Program-made: the position numbers and the translations under genes | Shown: piece after piece, positions 45,400 to 54,365 of the stretch | How the letters are laid out: each line of letters opens with the position of its first letter | How positions within the stretch are numbered: position 1 is the stretch's first letter | Notes under the pieces: generated by a model | The model's database searches: none | The model's input: only the letters and a program-made list of their open reading frames with translations | What the model was told of the DNA's origin: nothing | Assembly: GCF_042650885.1 (NCBI RefSeq) | Contig: NZ_JBHSBU010000001.1 | Coordinates: 3,968,001 to 4,032,000, forward strand | Reading direction: 5' to 3' | From: Chitinimonas_A lacunae | Lineage (GTDB): Bacteria > Pseudomonadota > Gammaproteobacteria > Burkholderiales > Chitinimonadaceae | Length of the DNA: 64,000 bases

Positions 45400-45762
45400 A
45401 TGCGCGTATTGATCGTCGACGACAGCCGGGTAGCCCGGCTGTTGGTCTGCGGCTATCTCGAAGAGAGACGGCCAGACTGGCAGCTCGACCAGGCTAGCAG
45501 CGGCGTCGAGGCGCTCACGCTTGCCACCGAGCATGCCTACGACTTGGTGGTGCTCGATATCAATATGCCCGGCATGTCGGGCCTGCTGGCCGGGGAGCGC
45601 ATCCTGCGCGCGTCGGCCTCGATCCGGGTGGCGGTACTGACCGGCAATGTCCAGACCGCCTCACGGCTGCGTGCCGAAGCACTTGGCATGCTGTTTCTGG
45701 CCAAACCGGTCAACGATGCCCTGATTGAACGTCTGCTGACCTTTGCCGAGCAGCCCGAATAG
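45400..45762 (+). CDS. Stand-alone CheY-like response regulator
   Basis: 120 residues, receiver domain only. LIVDDSRVARLL supplies the acidic pocket, LVVLDINMPGMSG the phospho-acceptor Asp, AVLTGNV the Thr and FLAKPV the Lys. A strong GGAGGGGG ribosome site lies just before the ATG. It follows the GlxA-like gene; the nearest possible kinase partner in the window is at 25-27 kb. It might act through protein contact in chemotaxis-like or phosphorelay pathways. Confidence 0.87.
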   Translation: MRVLIVDDSRVARLLVCGYLEERRPDWQLDQASSGVEALTLATEHAYDLVVLDINMPGMSGLLAGERILRASASIRVAVLTGNVQTASRLRAEALGMLFLAKPVNDALIERLLTFAEQPE

Positions 45763-45796
45763 GCCGCGTCACTTTCCCTGTTGCCCTGACCCGACT

Positions 45797-46576
45797 TCAA
45801 GACCAGCCGCTCGCCTGATAACCCAACATCTGCAAGCGCCGCCGTGGGTCCTGGCGGTAGAACAGGCTGAGCTGGTGGTAGACCTCGGGATAGCTGTCCG
45901 CTAACAAATGCGGCAGTTCGAAGAAGTATTCCGACAGCACCGCAAAGAATTCGGCCGGGTTCTCTGCCGCATACGGGTCGATCTCGCTGTGTTCGCCCCG
46001 ATCGAGCCGACGGCAGAAGTCGCGGTAGGCGTGCGAGAAGGCCCGGCTCCAATCGGCCCGTGACATGCCGCGATGGAGCGGTGGCATCCCGTTGGGGCGG
46101 CCATTCTTCATATCGAGCTTATGGGCGCTTTCGTGGATCACCACATTGTGTCCATCGAGCCGTGGCGCATGGGCGGCATCTTCCCACGACAGCACCATCG
46201 GCCCGTCACCGCGGGCTTCGCCCAACAGTATTTCTTCACGTTCCTCGGTGACGATGCCGAAGTCGTCGGTCCAGTCGCCGCTGCGGATAAAGGCGGCTGG
46301 GTAGACGATGACTTCGTTCCAGTCGTCGTAGGCCTTGGGGTCGAGTTCCATGATCGGCAGACAGGCCTGGGCGGCAATGCCCAGCCGCATCGTCTCGTCC
46401 ACTTCCAGTCCGCCCGCGCCCTGGATCGACTTGGTGTTCAGAAACACCCGCATACAGGCTTCGAGCTTGGCTTTTTCGTCGGCATCGAGTCCGCTCAGGA
46501 GCGGCATGCGCCGCAACAGACGTGGCCATTGCACTGTGGCAAGCGGATCGGGGCGGCGGCGGAACAGGTTGAACAC
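45797..46576 (-). CDS. mtfA: M90-family zinc peptidase MtfA
   Basis: 259 residues, typical of MtfA (E. coli 265). The zinc site is VVIHESAHKLDM (HExxH) with a downstream Glu in ENPAEFFAVLSEYFFE. The N-terminal FRRRPDPLATVQWPRLLRRMPLLSGL and EVIVYPAAF regions match the family. In E. coli MtfA binds and inactivates the Mlc repressor and so tunes PTS glucose uptake; whether that holds here is unknown since no Mlc or ptsG is in the window. Confidence 0.92.
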   Translation of the reverse strand: MFNLFRRRPDPLATVQWPRLLRRMPLLSGLDADEKAKLEACMRVFLNTKSIQGAGGLEVDETMRLGIAAQACLPIMELDPKAYDDWNEVIVYPAAFIRSGDWTDDFGIVTEEREEILLGEARGDGPMVLSWEDAAHAPRLDGHNVVIHESAHKLDMKNGRPNGMPPLHRGMSRADWSRAFSHAYRDFCRRLDRGEHSEIDPYAAENPAEFFAVLSEYFFELPHLLADSYPEVYHQLSLFYRQDPRRRLQMLGYQASGWS

Positions 46577-46714
46577 GTTGCTCTCCGTGAAGGGGACCGC
46601 CAGCAGATGACGGCGGAATGACGATAGTCAAGAGCTCGGCTGCGATGATCGGCGAACTTTGAACTAGGATAGTGGAACCGGAACCTGTCCTTCCACCCTG
46701 CGGAGCCACTATCC

Positions 46715-47140
46715 ATGCGCCTTATCGCCCTGTTCGCCCTGATTGCCGCCAGCGCTGCCCATGCCGAGCCACAAGCCACACCCGGCCAATGGGAAATCAC
46801 CACCAAGATGAGCATGAGCGGTGCACAGAAGATGGATATGCCGCCCATGACGGTCAAGTTCTGCCTCAAGCCCGAAGACGCCAAGGACTGGCGCAAACAG
46901 ACCATGGCCAACGACCAGAGCGGGCAGAATAAGGACTGCAAAATCCTTGAGCAGAACGTCAGCGGCAATACCGTCAAATTCAGGATGCGCTGTGAAGGCA
47001 AACAAGCCACCGATATTGCCGGCGAGATCAGCTACCAGCCCAAATCGTTCAACGGCCGCACCACCATCAATACTCAGACCGGTCAGGGCAATATGACCAT
47101 CCGCAATGAATTCAACGCCCGTCACCTCGGCAACTGCTGA
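46715..47140 (+). CDS. DUF3617 family exported protein
   Basis: 141 residues. Sec leader MRLIALFALIAASAAHA, then the DUF3617 pattern: TPGQWEITTKMSMSGAQKMDMPPMTVKFCLKPEDA, KDCKILEQNVSGNTVKFRMRCEGK and a final Cys. Four cysteines (in FCLK, DCKI, RCEG and GNC) probably form two disulfides in the periplasm. The family is widespread in proteobacteria and has no known function. It is followed by a clear terminator. Confidence 0.85.
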   Translation: MRLIALFALIAASAAHAEPQATPGQWEITTKMSMSGAQKMDMPPMTVKFCLKPEDAKDWRKQTMANDQSGQNKDCKILEQNVSGNTVKFRMRCEGKQATDIAGEISYQPKSFNGRTTINTQTGQGNMTIRNEFNARHLGNC

Positions 47141-47166
47141 TTGATGAAAAAGCTTATTTATATATA

Positions 47167-47196
47167 AACGCCGCAATAGGTCTTGCGGCGTTTTTT
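47167..47196 (+). terminator. Terminator of the DUF3617 gene
   Basis: Ten-base stem AACGCCGCAA/TTGCGGCGTT with loop TAGGTC, followed by TTTT. It starts 26 bases after the stop; the A/T-rich flanks may also serve the opposite strand, where bufC ends about 90 bases away. Confidence 0.88.
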
Positions 47197-47283
47197 CTTG
47201 ATATTTGTATTTTGCTGTCCATCCCCTCCCGGGCTTGCCTCGAAGGCTCGGTGGGTCCGGGAGACCGTTCTTGAGGAGGCGGC

Positions 47284-48072
47284 TTATTCGGCTGACCCCG
47301 CATCGAGCCCTATCACCACACCTTCTGCCAGCCAGCGGCCAAGGCTGCCTGCCGCGACGGCCGGGGCCGTGGCTTCAGGGTGATAGTCGAGCAGGGTGGT
47401 GCAGGCGACGCCGAAGGCTTGGCCGGCGAGCAGTGCCCGGCACAGTGCTGCCTCATCGGGGGCTTGCGAGCGGTAACGCGGCAGCAGGCCGTCGCGCCAG
47501 CATTGCCAGCTCAGCCTGAGCGAATCGGGGCCGGGCGGCGTTTTCCCTTCATCGAGTGCCTGCCAGACCGCTACGCTATTCCAGTGATGGTCGAGTTGGG
47601 CAAAGGCCGGATGGAAACGCGGCCGTAGCAACGGCCAGGCGTCATCATCGAGTTCGGTCAGTACGCTCAATGGCAGCGCCGTGGCGTCTGCGGCGTCGAA
47701 AGTCAGTCCCAGCGTCCACTCGAACCGCGCCAGTTCCGCCAGCAGCGGCAGTCTGGCGTAAGGAGGCCGGGTCGCCAGAAAGTCGGCCAGCTGCCGGCCA
47801 AACCAGCGGATCGAGCGTTGCCGCGATGGCTCGGCCGTGACATAGGCGCGAGTCAGGGCGCTGAAATCCTCGTCACCGAGCAACTGGTGCAGTTTGGGGA
47901 AATTGCTGCGCAGCGCTTCTTCGAGCCGCAGCAGATAAGCATCGGCATAGATGGCAAAACGCAGTGCCCGTGGCATTGCCGCCGTTTCGGCAATCGGCGG
48001 CCCGGAGGCTTCGTCGCCCAGGCGGATACGGTCGAGCAACTGGCGCTGCAAGGTGGCGAGATCCTCGCTCAT
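47284..48072 (-). CDS. bufC: BufC-like (DUF2063) partner of the MNIO enzyme
   Basis: 262 residues. N-terminal DUF2063 features: [53 protein letters not shown] and [24 protein letters not shown]. This domain is the substrate-recruiting partner that accompanies MNIO (DUF692) enzymes such as MbnB or BufB. The start overlaps the bufB stop by four bases (48069-48072), so the two are translated together. It probably binds the BufA precursor and presents it to BufB. The C-terminal half is unassigned helical sequence. Confidence 0.85.
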   Translation of the reverse strand: MSEDLATLQRQLLDRIRLGDEASGPPIAETAAMPRALRFAIYADAYLLRLEEALRSNFPKLHQLLGDEDFSALTRAYVTAEPSRQRSIRWFGRQLADFLATRPPYARLPLLAELARFEWTLGLTFDAADATALPLSVLTELDDDAWPLLRPRFHPAFAQLDHHWNSVAVWQALDEGKTPPGPDSLRLSWQCWRDGLLPRYRSQAPDEAALCRALLAGQAFGVACTTLLDYHPEATAPAVAAGSLGRWLAEGVVIGLDAGSAE

Positions 48073-48902
48073 GGCAGGACGGCCTCGGTCTCAGGCTGGG
48101 CGATGGCGCGGGCCCGGGCCAGTTCGGCCAGCAGTTGGTCGAGCGGCGGAATATCGTCGTCGCGCTCGATCATGGTAGCCACCCCAGGAAAGCGGCCGAT
48201 GGCCGCCCGATAGAGCGTCCACACCGGCTCGGCGACAGGATGGTCGTGGGTATCGATCAGATGGCCGTCACGCACGCTATGGCCGGCCAGATGGATCTGG
48301 CCGATCCGCGCCGGGTCGAGCGCATCGAGATAGACCAGCGGGTCAAAGCCGTGGTTGACGCTGCTGACATAGAGATTGTTGACGTCGAGCAAAATGGCGC
48401 AATCGGCGCGTCGGCTGATTTCGGCCAGAAACTCCCATTCGCTCATCTGGTCGGCCTGATAGCTCAGATAGCTCGAGACATTCTCGACCAGCAGGCGGCG
48501 ACCGAGAAAATCCTGCACGCGACCGATGCGCTCGCTCACATGGCGGACGGTCGCTTCCGTATAGGGCAGCGGCAGCAGGTCGTGCAGATTGATGCCATCA
48601 AGGCCGGTCCAGCACAGATGATCGGAAATCCACATCGGCTCGACCTGCCGGGCCAGGGCTTTGACCGAGCTCAGATAGTCGATATCGAGCGGATCGCTGC
48701 CGCCCAGGTCCATGGCCACGCCATGGAGCACCAGCGGATAGTCGTGCCGCAGCCGTTCCAGATAGTGAAGCGGACGGCCGCCCGGGACCAGGTAGTTGTC
48801 GGTCAGCGCTTCGAGCCAGTCGACGGCGCCCGGGCCGTCGAGCAGCGCTTGATAGTGCTCGGGCCGCAAGCCAAGGCCGAAGCGGGGGACGGGTGAGGAC
48901 AT
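48069..48902 (-). CDS. bufB: BufB, multinuclear non-haem iron oxidase (MNIO, DUF692)
   Basis: 277 residues, TIM-barrel MNIO. Iron ligands expected in the family are visible: [58 protein letters not shown] and MIERDDDIP. MNIOs convert cysteines of bound precursor peptides, for instance to oxazolone/thioamide in methanobactin or to heterocycles in bufferins. The start is ATG 48902 with AAGGA five bases upstream; the frame is open far upstream through the bufA gene in another reading frame, which is discounted. It overlaps bufC by four bases. Confidence 0.9.
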   Translation of the reverse strand: MSSPVPRFGLGLRPEHYQALLDGPGAVDWLEALTDNYLVPGGRPLHYLERLRHDYPLVLHGVAMDLGGSDPLDIDYLSSVKALARQVEPMWISDHLCWTGLDGINLHDLLPLPYTEATVRHVSERIGRVQDFLGRRLLVENVSSYLSYQADQMSEWEFLAEISRRADCAILLDVNNLYVSSVNHGFDPLVYLDALDPARIGQIHLAGHSVRDGHLIDTHDHPVAEPVWTLYRAAIGRFPGVATMIERDDDIPPLDQLLAELARARAIAQPETEAVLP

Positions 48903-48928
48903 GGCAATCCTTGCGCGTAAAGATAAAA

Positions 48929-48958
48929 ACCCCGAGGCTGCCCATAGCGACCTCGGGG
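48929..48958 (-). terminator. Hairpin with T-run between bufA and bufB (attenuator)
   Basis: On the minus strand an eight-base stem CCCCGAGG/CCTCGGGG, loop of 13 bases, is followed by TTTTT. It stands 13 bases past the bufA stop and 27 bases before the bufB start, so it should stop part of transcription after the precursor gene. Confidence 0.72.
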
Positions 48959-48970
48959 ACGCGAACCGGC

Positions 48971-49222
48971 TTACTTGTCCTTCAGCACTTTGCCCTTCTT
49001 GTCCTTGCATTCCTTCTCGGACGTTTCCATCCAGCCATGGCCCTTGCACTTGTTCTGACCCTTGCAGGCGTGGTCGGCGGTCTTGCAGGCCGACTGGCCC
49101 TTGCAACTGTTGATCCCTTCGCATTTGACCTTGGGCATGGCCGGGGCTTCGTTGGCCAGCGTGGGAGCAGCGGCAAAAGCGGCCGCCGCGGCAGCGGCGA
49201 GAGCGGAAGCAGCGAATTTCAT
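48971..49222 (-). CDS. BufA2-type bufferin precursor (copper-binding RiPP)
   Basis: 83 residues. Sec leader [23 protein letters not shown], then a core with six cysteines: Cys34, 40, 46, 53, 59 and 72, in [30 protein letters not shown] and EKECKDKKG. The CEGxNxCKG and CKGxNxCKGxGW repeats are the pattern of BufA2-family periplasmic metallophores. Modified by BufB/BufC, these sequester copper in the periplasm. ATG 49222 follows AGGAGA by six bases; the frame extends to 49345 but that part is unlike any leader. Leading position and the hairpin behind it fit higher expression of the precursor than the enzymes. Confidence 0.87.
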   Translation of the reverse strand: MKFAASALAAAAAAAFAAAPTLANEAPAMPKVKCEGINSCKGQSACKTADHACKGQNKCKGHGWMETSEKECKDKKGKVLKDK

Positions 49223-49519
49223 TGTGATTCTCCTGGTTGCATTGACGGCTGCCGCTTTGTGCGACGCGGCAGCGCGACGACGGACCATCCGTCGCCTCTC
49301 CATCATAGGCTCTCCCGGCAGAGCTTCCGGGAAGCGCCGAAGCAAGGCTTCGCAGACTTGGTCGCGTTGGGGGCGAACCGCTTACAGTCGGCAGGAGAAA
49401 TTTGTTGGGCTGGGGAGGGGAGCAGGACGCAGGGAGTCGGACCGTTTCTCCGAGCCAGGTCCGTGACTTCATCCTCTCCGAGGGCGGTTCAGCGTTGACC
49501 CGATGTGCCCCAGGCGAAG
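49223..49519. other. Upstream region of the bufferin operon
   Basis: About 300 bases with no accepted gene. TATGAT (minus strand, 49302-49307) about 80 bases before bufA might be a -10 box, but no matching -35 was convincing. No further regulatory motif was recognised. Confidence 0.4.
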
Positions 49520-50233
49520 TCAGGCCAATTCCTCGTCGTAACCGAACCGACCGCCGCGTTGGCCGGCGCGGGTAGCGTGGCGCCAGCGGCGTAACTGGGC
49601 ATCGGGCAGCAGGCGGTGCGCCGCCAGATAGAGCGTGAACGGCGCAAGCCCGCTCGACCAATGCAGGCCACGGATGCCGGCAAGCTGTAGCTGATATTCG
49701 CTTTGCCGTCTGGGCGCGAGCCAGCCATCGAGCCGGCCGCTCAGCAGGTGGTGCAGACCTTCCTCAGGATGGGCGAACGGCACCGGTGCCGCATAGCCAA
49801 GATGACCGGCGAGTTCCATGCCGCCGCTATGGTGCAGCGTGCCGACCAGCGGGTCGCTGTCGCGCTCGATCGGCCGGAACGACACGATCACCCATTCGTC
49901 GGCCATCAAGGGCGCCAGCCAGAGGAAATGCGATTCGAGTTCCAGCGTGCGCTCAAGCGGAAACACCAAGGTGAACGGCGACAGATCGGCCTGCGCCAGC
50001 GCCTGTTCCCACGGCAGCAGCTCGATCGGGTCGGCGAAACTGGCGAGCTTGGCCAGATCACGGGCGGCATTGAGGGCCGGGCCGTCGCTGCCCTCGGGGC
50101 TGCGGTAGACATAGGGTGGAGAGAGCGCGGCGATCAGACGGGTGGTTTCCCGATGCGGCTGGGCCAGCGCGGTCCAGGGCAGCGCGGCGAACGCAGCCAG
50201 TTGGCATAGGGCGCGGCGACGGTGCGGGTCCAT
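49520..50233 (-). CDS. Exported solute-binding-like protein (orphan)
   Basis: 237 residues. The leader [24 protein letters not shown] carries an Arg triplet before the hydrophobic stretch, a weak Tat-like look. The mature part has [32 protein letters not shown] and [18 protein letters not shown], resembling a bacterial extracellular solute-binding family 3 protein in shape only; the similarity is weak. The start is ATG 50233, five bases after GGAGG; a GTG at 50266 is less likely. It is adjacent to the bufferin operon on the same strand, but nearly 300 bases separate them. Confidence 0.65.
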   Translation of the reverse strand: MDPHRRRALCQLAAFAALPWTALAQPHRETTRLIAALSPPYVYRSPEGSDGPALNAARDLAKLASFADPIELLPWEQALAQADLSPFTLVFPLERTLELESHFLWLAPLMADEWVIVSFRPIERDSDPLVGTLHHSGGMELAGHLGYAAPVPFAHPEEGLHHLLSGRLDGWLAPRRQSEYQLQLAGIRGLHWSSGLAPFTLYLAAHRLLPDAQLRRWRHATRAGQRGGRFGYDEELA

Positions 50234-50828
50234 GGCGACCTCCGACAGCAAGCGAGGTTTTTTCACTATAGGACCGTTCGCGTGGTGGAGGGCAACTAGA
50301 CGATGCTCAGTCTATTCGGAAAAATTTCTGCAAATTATTTTCTGATAAATAGTGCTATCTTGGATGTAAATAAACTTTATATGAAATTTCTTTATCAAGG
50401 TGGCTATACACTGTCAGCTTCCCTTCACTTTGTCCCCCATCCTCTCCACCCACCAGTACAGCGAGGCTTTCCCGCGTTAGTCGGCTCCGGCTGGCAGAGC
50501 CGATCTACGCTGACCGTTCGTCGTGTCGAGGCGGCCGGCAGAGCTGGAGATTTCTGGCAGTTATTGCTTGCCAAAGTGGCGGCCGGGGCTGGAAACGGCT
50601 AGCGGAGGGAGGTTGGGTAAAAAGCTCCTATCAAAAATCAGGAATGATTTTTTCAAATGTATAAGCAAGCAATCGGAGGAAATAATATAAAGGGGACGTT
50701 TGTCTCAGAGGCGGGGACAAAGCGGATGGGTCTGTCTATAACGCATAAAAATCGCTTCTCGCCAAAGTGCCTGGGCGGCCTGCTTGCCGGGACCGGGGGA
50801 AGGCGAGTGTTGGAGGAGGACAGTCCCG
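50234..50828. other. Long intergenic region without a recognised gene
   Basis: About 595 bases. It has an AT-rich block (AAATTATTTTCTGATAAATAG near 50333), several short open frames without ribosome sites, and a small hairpin at 50633-50652. The last 150 bases lead into the GNAT gene. No riboswitch family was recognised. Confidence 0.5.
50633..50652. other. AT-rich hairpin
   Basis: AAAAATCA-GGAA-TGATTTTT is an eight-base stem with a tetraloop and a T-rich right arm. It may be a weak terminator or a leader element ahead of the GNAT gene. Confidence 0.35.
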
Positions 50829-51317
50829 ATGTCTTTGATCCCGGCCCGTCGGCCGATTGCCGAGCATGATCTGGAATTCCTGTGTCAGCTCTACGCCAGC
50901 ACCCGCCAGGAAGAGATGAGCCGCAGCGGCTGGCCCGAGGAGGTCCAGGCCGATTTTCTGCGCCAGCAGTTCTGGATGCAGCACCGCTACTACCAGCAGT
51001 ATTTCGTGGGCGGCGAGTTCGAACTGCTGCTTGATGGGGCGGGCGAGCCGATCGGCCGGCTCTACACCTATCTTTATCCGGACTCGCTCTGCATCGTCGA
51101 TATCGCCCTGCTGCCCGAATGGCGCGGCCACGGGATCGGCACCTTCCTGCTGAACGAGCAATTGGCCCGCGCCGATGCGCTGGGTCTGCCGGTGACGCTC
51201 CATGTCGAGTATTACAACCGGGCCCGCGAATGGTATCGCCGGCTGGGTTTCAGCGAGCGTGGCGAGAACGGGGTCTATTACTGCATGGTGCGGGAGCCGG
51301 CCCTGGTGGCGGCCTAA
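50829..51317 (+). CDS. GNAT-family N-acetyltransferase
   Basis: 162 residues. The acetyl-CoA motif is IALLPEWRGHGIGTFLLNEQL; it is followed by HVEYYNRAREWYRRLGFSERGENGVYYCM, the usual C-terminal beta-strands. The N-terminal part (EEMSRSGWPEEVQADFLRQQFWMQ) suits a substrate-binding helix pair. GGAGGAGG precedes the ATG. The target is unknown. It ends 266 bases before the convergent htpG. Confidence 0.88.
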   Translation: MSLIPARRPIAEHDLEFLCQLYASTRQEEMSRSGWPEEVQADFLRQQFWMQHRYYQQYFVGGEFELLLDGAGEPIGRLYTYLYPDSLCIVDIALLPEWRGHGIGTFLLNEQLARADALGLPVTLHVEYYNRAREWYRRLGFSERGENGVYYCMVREPALVAA

Positions 51318-51477
51318 CCGTTTTCCGCCTGCTTCTGCTGAGGTCGGACGCCTTGCCCGGAGGGCACTTCGGACGGGTCGTTGCCGCCGGGACTTGTGCC
51401 ATACGATGATGCCCGACCCAGCCCGCCACCACATCCTCTGTCCGGACGACGATCCGGCAAACCCGCTGCCTCAGCGC

Positions 51478-51508
51478 AAAAAAACACGGCGACCGGAAGG
51501 TCGCCGTG
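51478..51508 (-). terminator. Terminator of htpG
   Basis: Ten-base stem CACGGCGACC/GGTCGCCGTG with a GGAA loop; on the minus strand it is followed by seven T (51478-51484). It starts 75 bases past the htpG stop. Confidence 0.88.
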
Positions 51509-51582
51509 CTGGGGATCGTATTGCGCCCGACTGAGCGTCCGGGCCCGGGAGGCGTGGACGCCCAGTCGAGCGCCACCGGACA

Positions 51583-53478
51583 TCAAGCCGACATGGCCAG
51601 CATGAGCTGGTTCATCCGCTTCACAAAGCCGGCCGGGTCTTCGAGCTGGCCGCCTTCGGCGAGCAGCGCCTGGTCGAACAGCACCTGGGACCAGGCTTCA
51701 AAGCGCGCGCTGTCGGCCTCGCCCTTGAGCTTCTGCACCAGGCCGTGGTCGGGGTTGATTTCCAGAATCGGCTGATGGGTATTGATCATCTGGCCGGCCG
51801 ATTTCAGCAGGCGCTCCAGATGGCCGCTCATCGCGTTCTCGTCGGCGACCAGACAGGCCGGGCTGTCGGTCAGACGATGGGTCACGCGCACTTCCTTGAC
51901 CCGCTCGCCCAGCGAGGTCTTGATCCGCTCGGTCAGCTCCTTGAAGTCGCTGGCCTTTTGTTCCTGTTCCTTCTTCTCGGCTTCGTCTTCGAGCTGGCCG
52001 AGGTCAAGGCCGCCCTTGGCCACCGACACCAGCGGCTTGCCTTCGAATTCGGTCAGGCTGGAGGTGAACCATTCATCGACGCGATCGGACAGGAGCAGCA
52101 CTTCCACGCCCTTCTTGCGGAAGATTTCCAGATGCGGGCTGTTGCGGGCGCCGGCAAAGGTCTCGGCGGTGACGTAATAGATCTTGTCCTGGCCTTCCTT
52201 CATCCGGCCGATATAGTCGGCCAGCGACACGTTCTGGGTTTCGCTGTCGCTGTGGGTGGAGGAGAAGCGGCATAGCTTGGCGATCCGTTCGCGGTTGGCG
52301 AAATCTTCGCCCACGCCTTCCTTCAGCACCTTGCCGAATTCCTGCCAGAAGGTGGCGTAGTCGTCCTGGCGGTTTTCCGCCAGGTCTTCGAGGGTCGCCA
52401 GCACCTTCTTGACGCAACCGGCCTTGATTGCCTCGATGTCCTTGGAATGTTGCAGGATTTCGCGGCTGACATTGAGCGGCAGATCGTTCGAATCGATCAC
52501 CCCGCGCACGAAGCGCAGATACTGCGGCAGCAGCTTGTCGGCGTCTTCGAGGATAAACACGCGGCGCACATACAGCTTCACGCCATGGCGGCGCTCGCGG
52601 TCGTACAGATCGAACGGGGCGCGTTTGGGGATGAACAGCAGTTCGGTGTATTCCTGCCGGCCTTCGACGCGGGCGTGGCTCCAGGCCAGCGGGTCTTCGA
52701 AGTCGTGGGCGACGTGCTTGTAGAACTCGCGGTATTCCTGCTCGCTGATCTCGGACTTGCTGCGCGCCCACAGGGCCGAAGCCTTGTTGACGGTTTCCAG
52801 TTCGTCGCTGATCACCGTCTCGCCGTTTTCCCCGTAGCTCGGCCCCTTCTTCATGCGGATCGGCAGGGTGATATGGTCGGAATACTTGCGCACGATGGAC
52901 TTGAGCCGCCAGTCGTCGGCGAACTCGGCAGCGTCTTCGCGCAGATGCAGGGTGATCTCGGTGCCGCGTTGGGGCACATCGAGGTCTTCCAGGGTGTATT
53001 CGCCGGCGCCTTCGGATTCCCAGCGCACGCCCTGGCTGCTCGGCAGGCCGGCGCGGCGGGTGGTCAGCGTGACGCGGTCGGCTACGATAAAGGCCGAGTA
53101 GAAGCCGACGCCGAACTGACCGATCAGATTGGCATCCTTCTTGGCATCGCCCGACAGTTGCTCGAAGAAGGCGCGTGTGCCGGAGCGGGCGATGGTGCCG
53201 ATATTGGCGATCACCTCGTCGCGGTTCATGCCGATGCCGTTATCGCGGATGGTCAGGGTCCGGGCATCCTTGTCGAAGCTCACTTCGATGCGCAGCTCAC
53301 CGTCGTTCTCGTAGAGGCCATCATTGTCGAGCGCTTCGAACTTGAGCTTGTCGCAGGCGTCGGAGGCGTTGGAAATCAACTCGCGCAGAAAGATCTCCTT
53401 GTTCGAATACAAGGAGTGGATCATCAGGTGCAGCAGTTGTTTGACTTCGGTCTGGAACCCCAGCGTTTGCTTGCTCAT
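51583..53478 (-). CDS. htpG: Molecular chaperone HtpG (Hsp90)
   Basis: 631 residues. ATPase domain: [52 protein letters not shown]; the middle domain has [11 protein letters not shown] and [18 protein letters not shown], and the C-terminal dimerisation part ends without a eukaryotic MEEVD. It refolds proteins with DnaK. A strong sigma-32 promoter lies 50-77 bases upstream of the start. It is divergent from a degenerate J-domain gene. Confidence 0.97.
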   Translation of the reverse strand: MSKQTLGFQTEVKQLLHLMIHSLYSNKEIFLRELISNASDACDKLKFEALDNDGLYENDGELRIEVSFDKDARTLTIRDNGIGMNRDEVIANIGTIARSGTRAFFEQLSGDAKKDANLIGQFGVGFYSAFIVADRVTLTTRRAGLPSSQGVRWESEGAGEYTLEDLDVPQRGTEITLHLREDAAEFADDWRLKSIVRKYSDHITLPIRMKKGPSYGENGETVISDELETVNKASALWARSKSEISEQEYREFYKHVAHDFEDPLAWSHARVEGRQEYTELLFIPKRAPFDLYDRERRHGVKLYVRRVFILEDADKLLPQYLRFVRGVIDSNDLPLNVSREILQHSKDIEAIKAGCVKKVLATLEDLAENRQDDYATFWQEFGKVLKEGVGEDFANRERIAKLCRFSSTHSDSETQNVSLADYIGRMKEGQDKIYYVTAETFAGARNSPHLEIFRKKGVEVLLLSDRVDEWFTSSLTEFEGKPLVSVAKGGLDLGQLEDEAEKKEQEQKASDFKELTERIKTSLGERVKEVRVTHRLTDSPACLVADENAMSGHLERLLKSAGQMINTHQPILEINPDHGLVQKLKGEADSARFEAWSQVLFDQALLAEGGQLEDPAGFVKRMNQLMLAMSA

Positions 53479-53527
53479 CGTTGCATCTCCCTAAGAGCTG
53501 TAAGGTTTCACGAAACTATGGCCCGGC

Positions 53528-53555
53528 AGATGGGGCCGGGGCCGACGATTTCAAG
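53528..53555 (-). promoter_or_regulatory. Sigma-32 (RpoH) heat-shock promoter of htpG
   Basis: On the minus strand CTTGAAA, 13 bases, CCCCATCT: both hexamer regions match the RpoH consensus (CTTGAA, CCCCATnT) and the spacing is normal. It faces htpG, whose ATG is about 50 bases downstream. The same DNA is upstream of the divergent J-domain gene. Confidence 0.85.
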
Positions 53556-53613
53556 CGTATTGGCGGATCGACTCAACATGAGAGAATCCGGGTTTTGTTA
53601 TGCAGCGGCTGCC

Positions 53614-54330
53614 ATGTCCAGCAAGAACCACTATCAATTGTTCGGCTTGTCCTCCACCGCTTCGCCCGTTGAGATCGAGGCGGCCTATCAACGTGTCAAA
53701 GGGCTGTACCAGCGCAACGGCGTCAGCGACGAAGCAAGGCTCGATGCCCTGGCCCAGGCGTATTCGGTATTGAGCGATCCGCTGCGGCGGCGGATTTACG
53801 ACCGCAGCCTCGAACAGGACTCGCCGATGATCGACGAGGCCGAACCCGTCGGCACGGCCAATCTGGGTCTGCGCCTGCGCTGGTTGGCGGTGGCGTTGAG
53901 CCTGCTGCTCCTGGCGCTGGCCACGGTCTGGTGGGTCAGGCAGCGGCCTACCGAACCGGTGCCGGTCGATGCCGCCGTGGTGCTCGAAGGCCATAAGCCC
54001 GTCGCCGCTGCGCCAGACGCTCCCGCATCCGCTAACGGTCCCGATCAGGGCAAATGGCAGCGCAAATACGCCGAACTGGTCGAGTTGCAGGCCCATCTGC
54101 GCGAGCGCGAACAGCAGCTCCACAGTTGGCGCAATAAACAACTGTCGCGCCGCGACAGCGAAACAGACGGCGAAACCGATCAGCTCGACAACGAGCGCTA
54201 TGAACGGACGCTCCAGCATGAGATCGAGTGGCTGACCATGCGGATCGACATCATCAATCAAGTCGAACTCAAGGCCGCCGCCCAGGGCACGCTGATGAAG
54301 CGGCAGGTGTACCAGCCGCCGGTGAGCTGA
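53614..54330 (+). CDS. Membrane protein with degenerate J domain and coiled coil
   Basis: 238 residues. Residues 1-70 resemble a J domain (NHYQLFGLSSTASPVEIEAAYQRVKGLYQRN, ALAQAYSVLSDPLRRRIYDRSL) but the HPD loop is absent (KGLYQRNGVSD in its place), so it should not stimulate DnaK in the ordinary way. One membrane helix spans about 95-113 (WLAVALSLLLLALATVWWV). A long Glu/Gln/Arg-rich helical segment follows, probably a coiled coil. ATG 53614 is taken; ATG 53578 would add 12 residues and overlap the promoter. The neighbour on the other strand is htpG. Confidence 0.8.
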   Translation: MSSKNHYQLFGLSSTASPVEIEAAYQRVKGLYQRNGVSDEARLDALAQAYSVLSDPLRRRIYDRSLEQDSPMIDEAEPVGTANLGLRLRWLAVALSLLLLALATVWWVRQRPTEPVPVDAAVVLEGHKPVAAAPDAPASANGPDQGKWQRKYAELVELQAHLREREQQLHSWRNKQLSRRDSETDGETDQLDNERYERTLQHEIEWLTMRIDIINQVELKAAAQGTLMKRQVYQPPVS

Positions 54331-54365
54331 GGGGCCAGATAACTGACAGCAAGCGGGAGGATGTG

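Noticed and set aside
47284..49222. Methanobactin operon
   Set aside because: The precursor is an exported six-cysteine peptide of BufA2 type, not a short leader-core methanobactin peptide, and no transport genes follow.
48903..49661. Long N-terminal extension of the BufB frame
   Set aside because: It reads through bufA in a different frame and has no similarity; AAGGA sits correctly before ATG 48902.
50303..50602. 99-codon frame in the long spacer
   Set aside because: No ribosome site, mixed AT-rich and GC-rich composition, no recognisable domain.
50600..50828. Possible riboswitch before the GNAT gene
   Set aside because: Hairpins exist, but the conserved core of the GEMM or other known classes could not be found.
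50657..50869. 70-codon frame upstream of the GNAT gene
   Set aside because: It overlaps the GNAT start in another frame, has no family features, and the GNAT has a far better ribosome site.
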